From assembly GCA_902826565.1 (NCBI GenBank), contig CADEFF010000007.1, positions 26,668 to 72,342 on the forward strand: a DNA stretch of 45,675 bases, read 5' to 3'. The stretch is from an uncultured Rhodospirillaceae bacterium. GTDB taxonomy: Bacteria; Pseudomonadota; Alphaproteobacteria; Dongiales; Dongiaceae. Below, in pieces: positions 24,566 to 32,656 of this stretch; position 1 is the first letter of the stretch; each line of letters opens with the position of its first letter. The notes under the pieces were generated by a model. The model saw only the letters and a program-made list of their open reading frames with translations. It searched no databases and was not told where the DNA came from. A program made the position numbers and the translations under genes.

Positions 24566-27484
24566 CTACAACTCCTGCCGCTTGTTCTCGGGATCGAAGA
24601 AGGGGATCGGCACGACCCGCCCCTGCACGATCCGCCCGCCGGCGACCTTGATGTCGAAGGTCTTGCCATGCTCCGCCTGGTCGGGCGCGACGAAGGCGAG
24701 CCCCACCACGCGACCGACCGAGGGCGAGATCACCGCCGAGGTCACCCGCCCGACGATCTCCGGGCCCTTCACCACCAGATGGCATTCTTCCGGCACCGGC
24801 GCGTTCGGATCGTCGAGGGTGAAGCCGACCAGCTTCCGGGTCAGGCCCCTGCGGTTCTGAATGTCGATCGACCGGCCGCCCATGTAATAGGGCTTGGACT
24901 TACCGATCGCCCAGGCCATGTCCGCCTCATAGGGGTGCGTCAGCCCGTCGGTGTCCTGGCTCACGATGATATGGCCCTTCTCGAGGCGAAGCACGCGCTG
25001 CGCCTCGACGCCGAAGGGCCGGATCGCCTCGGATTTGCCGGCCGCCATGAGCGCGTCCCACAGCGCCTCGCCCATCGAGGCCGGCACGTGAATTTCGTAG
25101 CCGAGCTCGCCCACGAAGCCGACGCGCATCAGCCGCGCCGGAATGCCGGCGACCGTCCCCATGCGAACCGCGAGATAGGGAAAGCCTTCGGGCGAAAGAT
25201 CGATGTCGCTGCAGACCTTGCGCAGCACCTCGCGCGACTTCGGCCCCGCGAGATTGACGCCGGCATAGGCCGCCGTGACGTTGGCCACATCCACGTCGAG
25301 ACGCCATTGCGCGTTCCAGAACAGCATCAGGCGATAGACCGCATCGACGCCGCTCGTCGTCGCCGTGACGTAGAAATGCTCGTCATGGAACCGGCAGGCG
25401 ACGCCGTCGTCGATGATGGCGCCGGACTGGTCCGTCATCAGCACGTAGCGCGAGCGGCCGACCGGCTGCTTGGCGTACGTGAAGGTGTAGAGCCGGTTGA
25501 GGAACTCGGCCGCGTCGGGGCCCCGCACATCGAGCCCGCCGAGGGTCGACACGTCGATGAGGCCGACATTGTTGCGCACCGCGATGACTTCCTCGCGGAT
25601 CGCCTTGTCGCGGTCCTCCTTCTTCCCGTAATAGGCCGGGCGATACCAGAGCCCCGCCAGCATCATCCGGCCCCCGAGCTCGACATGGCGATGATGCATC
25701 GCGGTATGGCGCTCCGGCTCGAAGACGCGGCCCGCGAGATGGCCGAACTTCTCCGGACGATAGGGCGGACGCTGCGTCGTGACCGACATGGTCGCGATGT
25801 CACGGCCGGTCTCCTTGGCCGTGATGCGCACGGCGGCGACCGCGGAATGGCGGCCCTGCGACGGGCCCATGCCGACCGTCGAATAGCGCTTCAGCAGCTC
25901 GATATGGTCGTAGCCGTCGGCGATGCCATTGACGAGATCCTTGACCTGCAGGTCTTCGTCGAAATCGACGAAGTCCTTGCCGCTGTCGCTGGCGAAGATC
26001 GGCCAGGGATGGGTGACTCCCGCCGCCCCCTTGTCGACCGGCCGCGCCGGCTCGCCGCCGACCTGGCCGCCCGCATCCTTCGCCGCGGCCCAGCCGGCAT
26101 GCCGGCCTTCGCCGAGCACCGCCTCGAGATCGTAGGTGCCGTTGACCGATCCGGCCGCGAAGGCATGCGCCGGCAGAACAGCCGGCTCGAACATGTGCGA
26201 GGCGCGGTTATAGGCGAATCTGGCGCCGATGTGATGGAGGAGCTGGCCGGTCGGGCTGTAGCCGCAGGACATGCAGACGAGATCGCATTCGAGCGTCGCG
26301 GCCGCTCCGGAGAGCCTGCCCTCCCCTTCGACGGCGGCGATCTCCGCCGCGATGATATGGTGCTTGCCGGGTCCCGCCACGGTCTTGCGGAGTCCATGGC
26401 CGAGATAGACCGGGATCTGGCGGAGCCGCACCGCACGCGCCTGGGCCGAGGAATCCTCGCCCGCCCGCAGATCGACCACCGCCTGGACGGCGACGCCGGC
26501 ATCGGCGAGATCGAGCGCCACCCCATAGCCATCGGAATTGGCGGCAAGCACGACGGCCTTGCGGCCCGGCCGCACGCCATAGAGATGGATGAGGCGCTGC
26601 GCCGCCGACCCCATCATCACACCGGGGAGGTCGTTGTTCTTGAAGACGGCCGGCTGCTCGAGCGAGCCCGTCGCCACCACGACCGATGTCGCGCGCATCT
26701 TGTAGAGGCGGTTGCCGCGAATGACGGACATCCAGTTGTCGGCGAAGAGGCCGGTGCAGGTCGCCTCGGTGAGGACGCGGATGCGGGCATTGGCCTCGAC
26801 CTCGGCGGCGAGCACGCGGAGCTGCTGCCGGCCGCGCACACCCTCGGCATCGAACCGGGCGTAGCCGAGCGAGCCGCCCAGCCGCGCGCCGTCCTCGACC
26901 AGCACGACCTCGAGGCCGGCCTTCGCCGCCTCCAGCGCCGCGGCGATCCCGGCGGGGCCGCCGCCGATCACCGCCACGTCCGCGAACACATATTCCTTGT
27001 CGAAATAGCCGTGATGCGCGTCGAGATTGACCGTGCCGAGGCCCGCCGTGCGCCGGATATAGCGCTCCCAGTATTTCCAGGCCCATTTCGGCTTGTAGAA
27101 GGCCTTGTAGTAGAAGCCGACGGGCAGGAAGCGGCCGATCAGCTCCACCCAGCTCTGCCGGTCCTGCTCGAGGCTCCCGACGTAGTTCTGGCCGGTGACC
27201 ACCATGCCTTCCACGATGGGGCGGCGATCGGCGAGAATGTTCGGCTCGTCGCCGATCTGGACGAGCGTGTTGGCGTCCTGACCCGCCATGGTCAGCACGC
27301 CGCGCGGCCGGTGATATTTGAAGGAGCGGGAGATCAGCCACTCGTCATGGGCGGCGAGCGCGCTGGCGATCGTGTCGCCGGCATAGCCGGTGAAATGACG
27401 GCCTTCGAACTCGAAGCCGATGGTGCGGCTCCGGTCGATCACCCCGCCGGCGGGCGCCGGCAGCCGGTTGACCCCGACGCTCAC
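24566..27484 (-). CDS. mgdC: N-methylglutamate dehydrogenase subunit C (SoxA-like alpha)
   Basis: 972 residues. A small N-terminal domain (FEFEGRHFTGYAGDTIASAL) has no 2Fe-2S cysteines. A Rossmann NAD/FAD-binding domain starts near residue 165 (VAVIGGGPAGIAAALEAAKAG), and a C-terminal GcvT aminomethyltransferase-like half covers about 580-970 (STLGGLDVRGPDAAEFLNRL; GYEIHVPASMGEALWDAL). The methyl group oxidised by the beta subunit is passed to THF bound in the GcvT domain. The GTG at 27484 overlaps the mgdB stop (GTGA) and gives the normal N-terminus. An ATG farther upstream would run through mgdB in another frame. Confidence 0.92.
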   Translation of the reverse strand: MSVGVNRLPAPAGGVIDRSRTIGFEFEGRHFTGYAGDTIASALAAHDEWLISRSFKYHRPRGVLTMAGQDANTLVQIGDEPNILADRRPIVEGMVVTGQNYVGSLEQDRQSWVELIGRFLPVGFYYKAFYKPKWAWKYWERYIRRTAGLGTVNLDAHHGYFDKEYVFADVAVIGGGPAGIAAALEAAKAGLEVVLVEDGARLGGSLGYARFDAEGVRGRQQLRVLAAEVEANARIRVLTEATCTGLFADNWMSVIRGNRLYKMRATSVVVATGSLEQPAVFKNNDLPGVMMGSAAQRLIHLYGVRPGRKAVVLAANSDGYGVALDLADAGVAVQAVVDLRAGEDSSAQARAVRLRQIPVYLGHGLRKTVAGPGKHHIIAAEIAAVEGEGRLSGAAATLECDLVCMSCGYSPTGQLLHHIGARFAYNRASHMFEPAVLPAHAFAAGSVNGTYDLEAVLGEGRHAGWAAAKDAGGQVGGEPARPVDKGAAGVTHPWPIFASDSGKDFVDFDEDLQVKDLVNGIADGYDHIELLKRYSTVGMGPSQGRHSAVAAVRITAKETGRDIATMSVTTQRPPYRPEKFGHLAGRVFEPERHTAMHHRHVELGGRMMLAGLWYRPAYYGKKEDRDKAIREEVIAVRNNVGLIDVSTLGGLDVRGPDAAEFLNRLYTFTYAKQPVGRSRYVLMTDQSGAIIDDGVACRFHDEHFYVTATTSGVDAVYRLMLFWNAQWRLDVDVANVTAAYAGVNLAGPKSREVLRKVCSDIDLSPEGFPYLAVRMGTVAGIPARLMRVGFVGELGYEIHVPASMGEALWDALMAAGKSEAIRPFGVEAQRVLRLEKGHIIVSQDTDGLTHPYEADMAWAIGKSKPYYMGGRSIDIQNRRGLTRKLVGFTLDDPNAPVPEECHLVVKGPEIVGRVTSAVISPSVGRVVGLAFVAPDQAEHGKTFDIKVAGGRIVQGRVVPIPFFDPENKRQEL

Positions 27485-27804
27485 TGCGCGCCTCCCGCGG
27501 GCTTGTCGCCCGCCCGCTTCGGCGGCGCCTTGAAATCGACCCGCTGCTTGAAGAGGTCGCTGGCGGGATAGGTGCGGAGAAACTCGTCGGTCACGGTGTT
27601 GCGCTCGGCGATGAACCAGAAGGAGGTCGGAACGTGGCACCACCACTCGCGCACGACGCCGGCGGTGTTGTCCTCAAGAAACACGAACGCGCCCCACTCA
27701 AGATCGGAGATCGCCGTCGGGTCCGGCAGCGGCTTCACCTCGCCGCCCCAGACGAATTCCGAGATGTTGCGCGGTCCGTTCAACGGGCAGTTCAGGATCT
27801 TCAT
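27481..27804 (-). CDS. mgdB: N-methylglutamate dehydrogenase subunit B (SoxD-like delta)
   Basis: 107 residues. MKILNCPLNGPRNISEF replaces the CPxCG start of ordinary sarcosine oxidase delta subunits. REWWCHVPTSFWF keeps the histidine but lacks the following cysteine, and then comes AERNTVTDEFL. Two of the four zinc ligands of SoxD are therefore replaced. This altered pattern supports NMG dehydrogenase over sarcosine oxidase; I believe it is shared by other NMG clusters, but cannot check that here. It starts 11 nt after mgdA. Confidence 0.88.
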   Translation of the reverse strand: MKILNCPLNGPRNISEFVWGGEVKPLPDPTAISDLEWGAFVFLEDNTAGVVREWWCHVPTSFWFIAERNTVTDEFLRTYPASDLFKQRVDFKAPPKRAGDKPAGGAQ

Positions 27805-27815
27805 GGCCCGGGCTC

Positions 27816-29057
27816 CTAATGTCCGACCGAGGCCGCGCCCTTTTCGCCGACCTGCTGGAAGTTCACGAAGCGGTCGAGGCGGAAGGGTTCGATGAGCTCG
27901 TGCGGCTTGTTGTTGGCGAGGGTGTAGGACATGGTCAGGCCGCAGACCGGCGTCGCCTTGAAGCCCCAGGTGCCCCAGCCGGAATCGATGTAATAGTTCT
28001 CGAGCGGCGTCAGGCCCATCACCGGGCTGAAATCGGGCGTCATGTCGGCCATGCCGGCCCACTGCCGCGCGAGCTTCACATCGCCGAGGAAGGGCAGCAG
28101 CTCCAGCATGTGGCCGAGCAGCCCTTCCTTGAAATCGAGCGTCGAGCGCGTGGAATAGACGCCGTAAGGATCGGTCGAGCCGCCCATCACCAGCTCGCCG
28201 CGCGAGGACTGCGAAATATAGACATGCAGCGAACCCGACACGACGATCTGGTCGAGGAAGGGCTTGAGCGGCACCGAGACGCAGGCCTGCAGCGGGATGG
28301 TGCGGATCGGCAGGCGGAAGCCTGCCATCTTCGAGACGAGCGAGCTCGACCCCGCGACGGCCTGCAGCAGCTTGTTGCAATGGATGGTGCCGCGGTTGGT
28401 CACCACCCCGATCGCCCGGCCGTTCTCCTTCAGGATCTCGGTCACTTCGGTCAACTGATGGATCTCGACGCCGCGGCGGGCCGCGCCGCGGGCATAGCCC
28501 CAGGCGACCGCGTCGTGGCGTGCGATCGAGCCCGGCGGATGATAGAGCGCGCCCAGAATCGGATAGCGCACGTCCTCCGAGCAGTTGAGCGCGGGGCAGA
28601 GCTTCTTCACATCGTCGGTGAAAATGAGCTCGGAATTGACGCCGAGATGCTTGTTGACCTCGGCGCGCCAGCGGCTGGTGCGTAACGCCGCGTCGGTGTG
28701 CGCGAGCGTGAAGTGGCCGCGCTCGGAATAGAGGATGTTGTAGTCGAGGTCCTGGCTCAGTTCCTGATAGAGCTTCACCGACATGTCGTAGAACTTGACG
28801 CCTTCGGGCGTCAGGTAGTTCGAGCGGATGATGGCGGTGTTGCGCGCCGTGTTGCCGCCGGCGAGATAGCCCTTCTCCAGCACCGCGACATTGGTGATGC
28901 CGTAGTCGCGCGCGAGATAGTAGGCGGTGGCGAGCGCATGGCCGCCGCCGCCGATGATCACCACGTCGTAGGTCGGGCGCAGCGGCTGCGCGGCCGGAAT
29001 CTGCCGCTCCGCCGGATAGGTCTTGCGGAGTCCGTATTTCAGAAGGCCGAGGGGCAT
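27816..29057 (-). CDS. mgdA: N-methylglutamate dehydrogenase subunit A (SoxB-like beta)
   Basis: 413 residues of the D-amino-acid-oxidase fold. The FAD loop is TYDVVIIGGGGHALATAYYL at about residues 29-48. SIARHDAVAWGYARGA holds H181, the equivalent of the histidine that binds FMN covalently in heterotetrameric sarcosine oxidase. DSGWGTWGFKATPVCG, near the C-terminus, is the second FAD contact. It oxidises the N-methyl group of NMG. First gene of the pathway cluster, it is divergent from a conserved hypothetical gene; the intervening 186 nt are locally AT-rich at 29126-29155 and should hold its promoter. Confidence 0.93.
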   Translation of the reverse strand: MPLGLLKYGLRKTYPAERQIPAAQPLRPTYDVVIIGGGGHALATAYYLARDYGITNVAVLEKGYLAGGNTARNTAIIRSNYLTPEGVKFYDMSVKLYQELSQDLDYNILYSERGHFTLAHTDAALRTSRWRAEVNKHLGVNSELIFTDDVKKLCPALNCSEDVRYPILGALYHPPGSIARHDAVAWGYARGAARRGVEIHQLTEVTEILKENGRAIGVVTNRGTIHCNKLLQAVAGSSSLVSKMAGFRLPIRTIPLQACVSVPLKPFLDQIVVSGSLHVYISQSSRGELVMGGSTDPYGVYSTRSTLDFKEGLLGHMLELLPFLGDVKLARQWAGMADMTPDFSPVMGLTPLENYYIDSGWGTWGFKATPVCGLTMSYTLANNKPHELIEPFRLDRFVNFQQVGEKGAASVGH

Positions 29058-29243
29058 CGCACGAGGCTCGCTTTCGAGAGTATGGCCGGCGACGAGGGGA
29101 GACGCCCGTCCACGCTACCGGTCGGTTTCCTATGATGCAACAATTTTTACTTTGGGGCGATAACGCAGAGGCCACATAGCGGCGTCGTCTTGAACCGCGC
29201 GCGACCGCGCGCGAAAGTGTCGGCGACGAGAAGGAGAGCGCCG

Positions 29244-29840
29244 GTGGCGAAACGTCCCAATGTCGTGCTGCTCGACAGCGCCGCCGAGGCGCTGAAGCAG
29301 GAATTTCTCGGCTGGCAGTGCCGCTTGCGGCAGCTCTCGGTGCGCGAAGCGGCCGGACGCCCCTCTTCCGGCATGCGGCCGAGCGTCAGCGCGCCGGACG
29401 GCAGCGCGATCTCTGGCGCCATCACCGTCCTCATCCACCCGGCCGAGCCCGACGAGAGCACCCAGCTCTTCAGATTCCAGGTGCAGAAGACACACGATCC
29501 GACCGAACGCTATTCCAAGGCGCTGGAACTGCTGTCCGGCTTCCACTACCAGCGGCCGCGCGAGTTCACCGACGTGATGACGGCGCTCTTCGGACCGGGC
29601 TCCGACGTTGCCGGACGCCTGCTGGATCACGGCGCCTGCGAGCTCGAATTCGCCGAATATAGCCGCGGCTTCCGCCTGCCCTGCCGCGTGCGGCAGCTCG
29701 CCGAGAGCGATCCGCTCCATCAAGCCACCTACTGGCACAATCGCCTCTTCAATCCGAACATGCCGGCCGCGGTGCGCGTCCTCTCCTTCACCCCGGACTG
29801 GCCCCACGCCGAACGTTTCGAGTTCGACGCCGCCGACTGA
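29244..29840 (+). CDS. Uncharacterised protein divergent from the NMG operon
   Basis: 198 residues from a GTG at 29244, chosen because AAGGAG lies at 29231-29236. An ATG at 29190 is in frame but would add an arginine-rich tail. I do not recognise the family. The protein is soluble, with no signal peptide or membrane helix, and is rich in aromatic and charged residues in its second half (EFAEYSRGFRLPCRVRQLAE; TYWHNRLFNPNMPA). Two cysteines lie in its body (GWQCRLRQL, HGACELEF). Its position suggests a link with amine use, but nothing in the sequence shows one. Confidence 0.7.
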   Translation: MAKRPNVVLLDSAAEALKQEFLGWQCRLRQLSVREAAGRPSSGMRPSVSAPDGSAISGAITVLIHPAEPDESTQLFRFQVQKTHDPTERYSKALELLSGFHYQRPREFTDVMTALFGPGSDVAGRLLDHGACELEFAEYSRGFRLPCRVRQLAESDPLHQATYWHNRLFNPNMPAAVRVLSFTPDWPHAERFEFDAAD

Positions 29841-29871
29841 GGGGGCGGCCCCGAAACCCGCCGCGCAGGAA

Positions 29872-29897
29872 CGGGCCGGGCTGCGACGCCCGACCCG
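29872..29897. terminator. Hairpin between convergent genes
   Basis: CGGG and CGGGC pair with GCCCG and CCCG around a 6-nt loop with one C-A mismatch, between the stops of the genes at 29244-29840 and 29923-30396. It is symmetric, so it could end transcripts from both sides. No T tract follows. Confidence 0.45.
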
Positions 29898-29922
29898 CCC
29901 GACAAGCGCTCGACGCGATCGA

Positions 29923-30396
29923 TCAGAACTTCCGGTAGGCCCGGTTCAGATCGACCATGGGATGCTTCCTCGACATCTGGAACTTGATCAGCAGCTCGCG
30001 CGCCAGCATGTCGCGGTCCTGCTGATTGTCCGGCAGCTTGATTCCCGGCGGCACCGTGACCCAGCCGTTCACATTGCGGTCGAACACGGCCGCGCGGCCT
30101 TCCTCGTAGCCGAGATGGACGTCCTCGAGCCAGTTGAGGTCGTCCCAACCCATCACCTCCATGTATTTCTTCAGGAAAGGCGTGATGCGGCTGTAGTCCG
30201 GCACCAGGTTCACGTCGTAGCGGTAGCCGATATGCTGCCCGATCTCCTTCTCGCGCTTGCTGTCGAGGCCGGAGCTCTTCAGGAACTTGTCGATGTCGGC
30301 CTTGCCGGGCTTCGCCGATTTCGCGGCCGCCTTGGCGTTGCTCGCGAAGCTCACCACCTTGGCGGACTTCGAGGGCTTCGAGGGTTTCTTCGCCAT
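29923..30396 (-). CDS. Uncharacterised 157-aa protein, last gene of the second amine module
   Basis: Residues 1-35 are a Lys/Ser/Ala-rich low-complexity tail (MAKKPSKPSKSAKVVSFASN). The rest is a compact acidic/aromatic domain: KREKEIGQHIGYRYDVNLVP, then TPFLKKYMEVMGWDDLNWLE and LGYEEGRAAVFDRNVNGWVT. I do not recognise the family. It follows the GlxD-like gene by 14 nt and is surely co-transcribed. Its basic tail resembles that of the GlxD-like protein. An accessory subunit or small scaffold of the synthase complex is a guess only. Confidence 0.8.
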   Translation of the reverse strand: MAKKPSKPSKSAKVVSFASNAKAAAKSAKPGKADIDKFLKSSGLDSKREKEIGQHIGYRYDVNLVPDYSRITPFLKKYMEVMGWDDLNWLEDVHLGYEEGRAAVFDRNVNGWVTVPPGIKLPDNQQDRDMLARELLIKFQMSRKHPMVDLNRAYRKF

Positions 30397-30410
30397 GGGT
30401 CCGGTCTCCT

Positions 30411-31793
30411 CTAGTACCGCGTCATGTCGGGACGACCGACGGTGTGTTGCGAGCCAGCCAACGGCACCATGGCGAGCGCGGAGGCTTCCATGGTGAGTGC
30501 TGCGAGATCTTCCGGCTCCAGGCTATGCACGTTGGTCTTGCCGCAGGCGCGTGCCATCATCTGGCACTCGATCGCGAGGCAATGCAGGAAGTTGTAGACG
30601 CGCTCGGCGGCCTCGTCCGGATCGAGCCGCTTGCGGAGCATCGGGTCCTGCGTCGCCACGCCGACCGGGCAGCGGCCGGTGTGGCAGTGATAGCAATGGC
30701 CCGCCTCCACCCCGATCTCCTTCTCGTAGTCGGATTCCGGGATGTCCTTGTTGCAGTTGAGCGCCATCAGGGCCGAATGGCCGATCGCGACCGCATCGGC
30801 GCCGAGCGCCAGCGCCTTCGCCACGTCGCCGCCGTTGCGGATGCCACCGGCATAGACGAGGCTGATCTCGCCGGTCTTGCCGACGTCGTCCAGCGCCTTG
30901 CGAGCCTGGCGGATCGCGGCGATTCCGGGGACGCCGGTCTCTTCGGTTGCGATATGCGGGCCGGCGCCGGTGCCGCCCTCCATGCCGTCGATATAGATGC
31001 TGTCCGGGTCGGTCTTCGCCGCCATGCGCACGTCGTCATAGACGCGCGCCGCACCGAGCTTGAGCTGGATCGGAATCTCCCAGTTGGTCGCCTCGCGGAT
31101 CTCCTGGATCTTGAGCGCGAGGTCGTCCGGCCCCAGCCAGTCCGGATGGCGCGCCGGCGAACGCTGGTCGATGCCGGCCGGGAGCGAGCGCATCTCCGCG
31201 ACCTGGTCCGTCACCTTCTGGCCCATGAGATGGCCGCCGAGGCCGACCTTGCAGCCCTGGCCGATGAAAAACTCGCAGGCGTCGGCGAGCCGCAGATGGT
31301 TCGGATTGAAGCCGTAGCGGCTCTGGATGCACTGGTAGAACCACTTCGAGGAATAGCGGCGCTCGTCCGGGATCATGCCGCCTTCGCCTGAGCATGTCGC
31401 CGTGCCCGCCATGGTGGCGCCGCGCGCAAGCGCGATCTTCGCCTCGAAGGAAAGCGCGCCGAAGCTCATGCCGGTGATGTAGATCGGAATGTCGAGCTCG
31501 AGCGGCCGCTTCGCCCGCGGGCCGATGATCGTCTTGGTCAGGCATTTCTCGCGATAGCCTTCGATGACAAAGCGCGTGAGCGTACCCGGCAGGAACGTCA
31601 GGTCGTCCCAGGTCGGGATCTTCTTGAAGAGCGAGAAGCCGCGCATCCGGTAGCGGCCGAGCTCGGACTTGATATGGATGTCGTCGATAACGTGCGGGGT
31701 GAAGAGGAAGCTTTTGCCCAGCAGGCTGGTATTGCGCTTCGACTTCTTCGCGGCGGGCTTTTGGGCCGGCGCCTTCTTTCTTTCTCTTGCCAT
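30411..31793 (-). CDS. glxD: GlxD-like FMN synthase subunit (glutamate synthase large-domain paralogue)
   Basis: 460 residues, paralogous to mgsC. ITGMSFGALSFEAKIALARG, GEGGMIPDER, AGGIRNGGDVAKALALGADA and RACGKTNVHSLEPEDL are shared. Unlike mgsC it retains clustered cysteines C367, C370 and C375 (CYHCHTGRCPVGVATQDP), close to the 3Fe-4S site of glutamate synthase (CxxxxxCxxxxCPVG), so it probably binds an Fe-S cluster. A lysine/alanine-rich extension of about 20 residues precedes the domain. It is expected to make an N-substituted glutamate, or glutamate, from an amine delivered by the GlxB-like subunit. It follows the GlxC-like gene by 26 nt. Confidence 0.9.
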   Translation of the reverse strand: MARERKKAPAQKPAAKKSKRNTSLLGKSFLFTPHVIDDIHIKSELGRYRMRGFSLFKKIPTWDDLTFLPGTLTRFVIEGYREKCLTKTIIGPRAKRPLELDIPIYITGMSFGALSFEAKIALARGATMAGTATCSGEGGMIPDERRYSSKWFYQCIQSRYGFNPNHLRLADACEFFIGQGCKVGLGGHLMGQKVTDQVAEMRSLPAGIDQRSPARHPDWLGPDDLALKIQEIREATNWEIPIQLKLGAARVYDDVRMAAKTDPDSIYIDGMEGGTGAGPHIATEETGVPGIAAIRQARKALDDVGKTGEISLVYAGGIRNGGDVAKALALGADAVAIGHSALMALNCNKDIPESDYEKEIGVEAGHCYHCHTGRCPVGVATQDPMLRKRLDPDEAAERVYNFLHCLAIECQMMARACGKTNVHSLEPEDLAALTMEASALAMVPLAGSQHTVGRPDMTRY

Positions 31794-31819
31794 CGCAATG
31801 ATCCCTTCTGCGGACGGGC

Positions 31820-32656
31820 TTAAAGGACGATCTTCTTCTCGGCCGGCTCCAGATTGTCGTAGTTCCAGAGCTGCCGGCCAGCGACGATCTTCTGCATGTT
31901 CTCGACGCCCTTCGGCGCCTTGAGCCCGTACTGCTTGAGCTTGCGGTTGAGCCAGTCGATGTCGAGCTGCGTCATCTCGCCCGGCACGGCGTCCACGCCG
32001 AGCCCGTCGATCTTGCCGCCGACGTAGATGGTCCCGTCATACATGGAGTCGCCGAGATTCTTGCCGGCGTCGCCGAGGATGACCATGCGGCCGCGCTGCA
32101 TCATGAAGCCGCAGAACGCGCCGGCGCGACCGCCGACGAGGATCGTGCCGCCCTTCATGTCGATGCCCATGCGCGCGCCGACATCGCCCATGCAGACGAG
32201 GTCGCCGCCGCGGATCGCGGCGCCGAAGGTCGAGCCCGCGTTCTTCTCGATCACCACGGTCCCGGCCATCATATTCTCGGCGCAGGACCAGCCCACGCGG
32301 CCCTTGATCCGGATGTTCGGCCCGTCGATCAACCCGCAGCCGAAATAGCCGAGGCTGCCTTCGATATGGAGGTTGAGCCGGTTGAGGATGCCGACCGCGA
32401 TTGCATGCTTGGCGCCGGGGTTCTTCATCACCACCGTGCCGTAGCCCTTGCTCAGCAGCTCCCGGAGCTTGAGGTTGACCTCCTTCGAGGAGAGTGGCCC
32501 GGCGTCGAGCTCGGCGCGCTTGTTGAAATCGACATCGAACGAATCCGCATAGGTGAAATTGTCGGATTCCTCGGGCGAGAAGAAACGCTGCTGGGTACGA
32601 CCGGCAAGCTGCTCGGTGTGCATACCCATTTCATGGGATTTGGTGCGCAGGGCCAT
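31820..32656 (-). CDS. glxC: GlxC-like GXGXG-domain subunit
   Basis: 278 residues, about 50 more than MgsB, mainly from an N-terminal extension (residues 1-55, including ESDNFTYADSFDVDFNKRAE). The beta-helix repeats follow: GYFGCGLIDGPNIRIKG, GDVGARMGIDMKGGTILVGG and GDAGKNLGDSMYDGTIYVGG. The ATG at 32656 overlaps the stop of the GlxB-like gene by one base (TGATG) and is preferred over a TTG at 32671. A structural subunit of a split glutamate-synthase-like complex. Confidence 0.88.
   Translation of the reverse strand: MALRTKSHEMGMHTEQLAGRTQQRFFSPEESDNFTYADSFDVDFNKRAELDAGPLSSKEVNLKLRELLSKGYGTVVMKNPGAKHAIAVGILNRLNLHIEGSLGYFGCGLIDGPNIRIKGRVGWSCAENMMAGTVVIEKNAGSTFGAAIRGGDLVCMGDVGARMGIDMKGGTILVGGRAGAFCGFMMQRGRMVILGDAGKNLGDSMYDGTIYVGGKIDGLGVDAVPGEMTQLDIDWLNRKLKQYGLKAPKGVENMQKIVAGRQLWNYDNLEPAEKKIVL

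Noticed and set aside
23957-27571. A 1204-codon open frame on the plus strand
   Set aside because: It is antisense to mgdC and mgdD, histidine/arginine/aspartate-rich, and lacks any domain; long antisense frames are common in GC-rich genes.
23837-29057. Reading the tetrameric oxidase as ordinary sarcosine oxidase (soxBDAG)
   Set aside because: The adjacent gmaS and mgsABC genes and the CPLNG delta subunit fit NMG dehydrogenase better; glyA and other sarcosine/betaine genes are absent.
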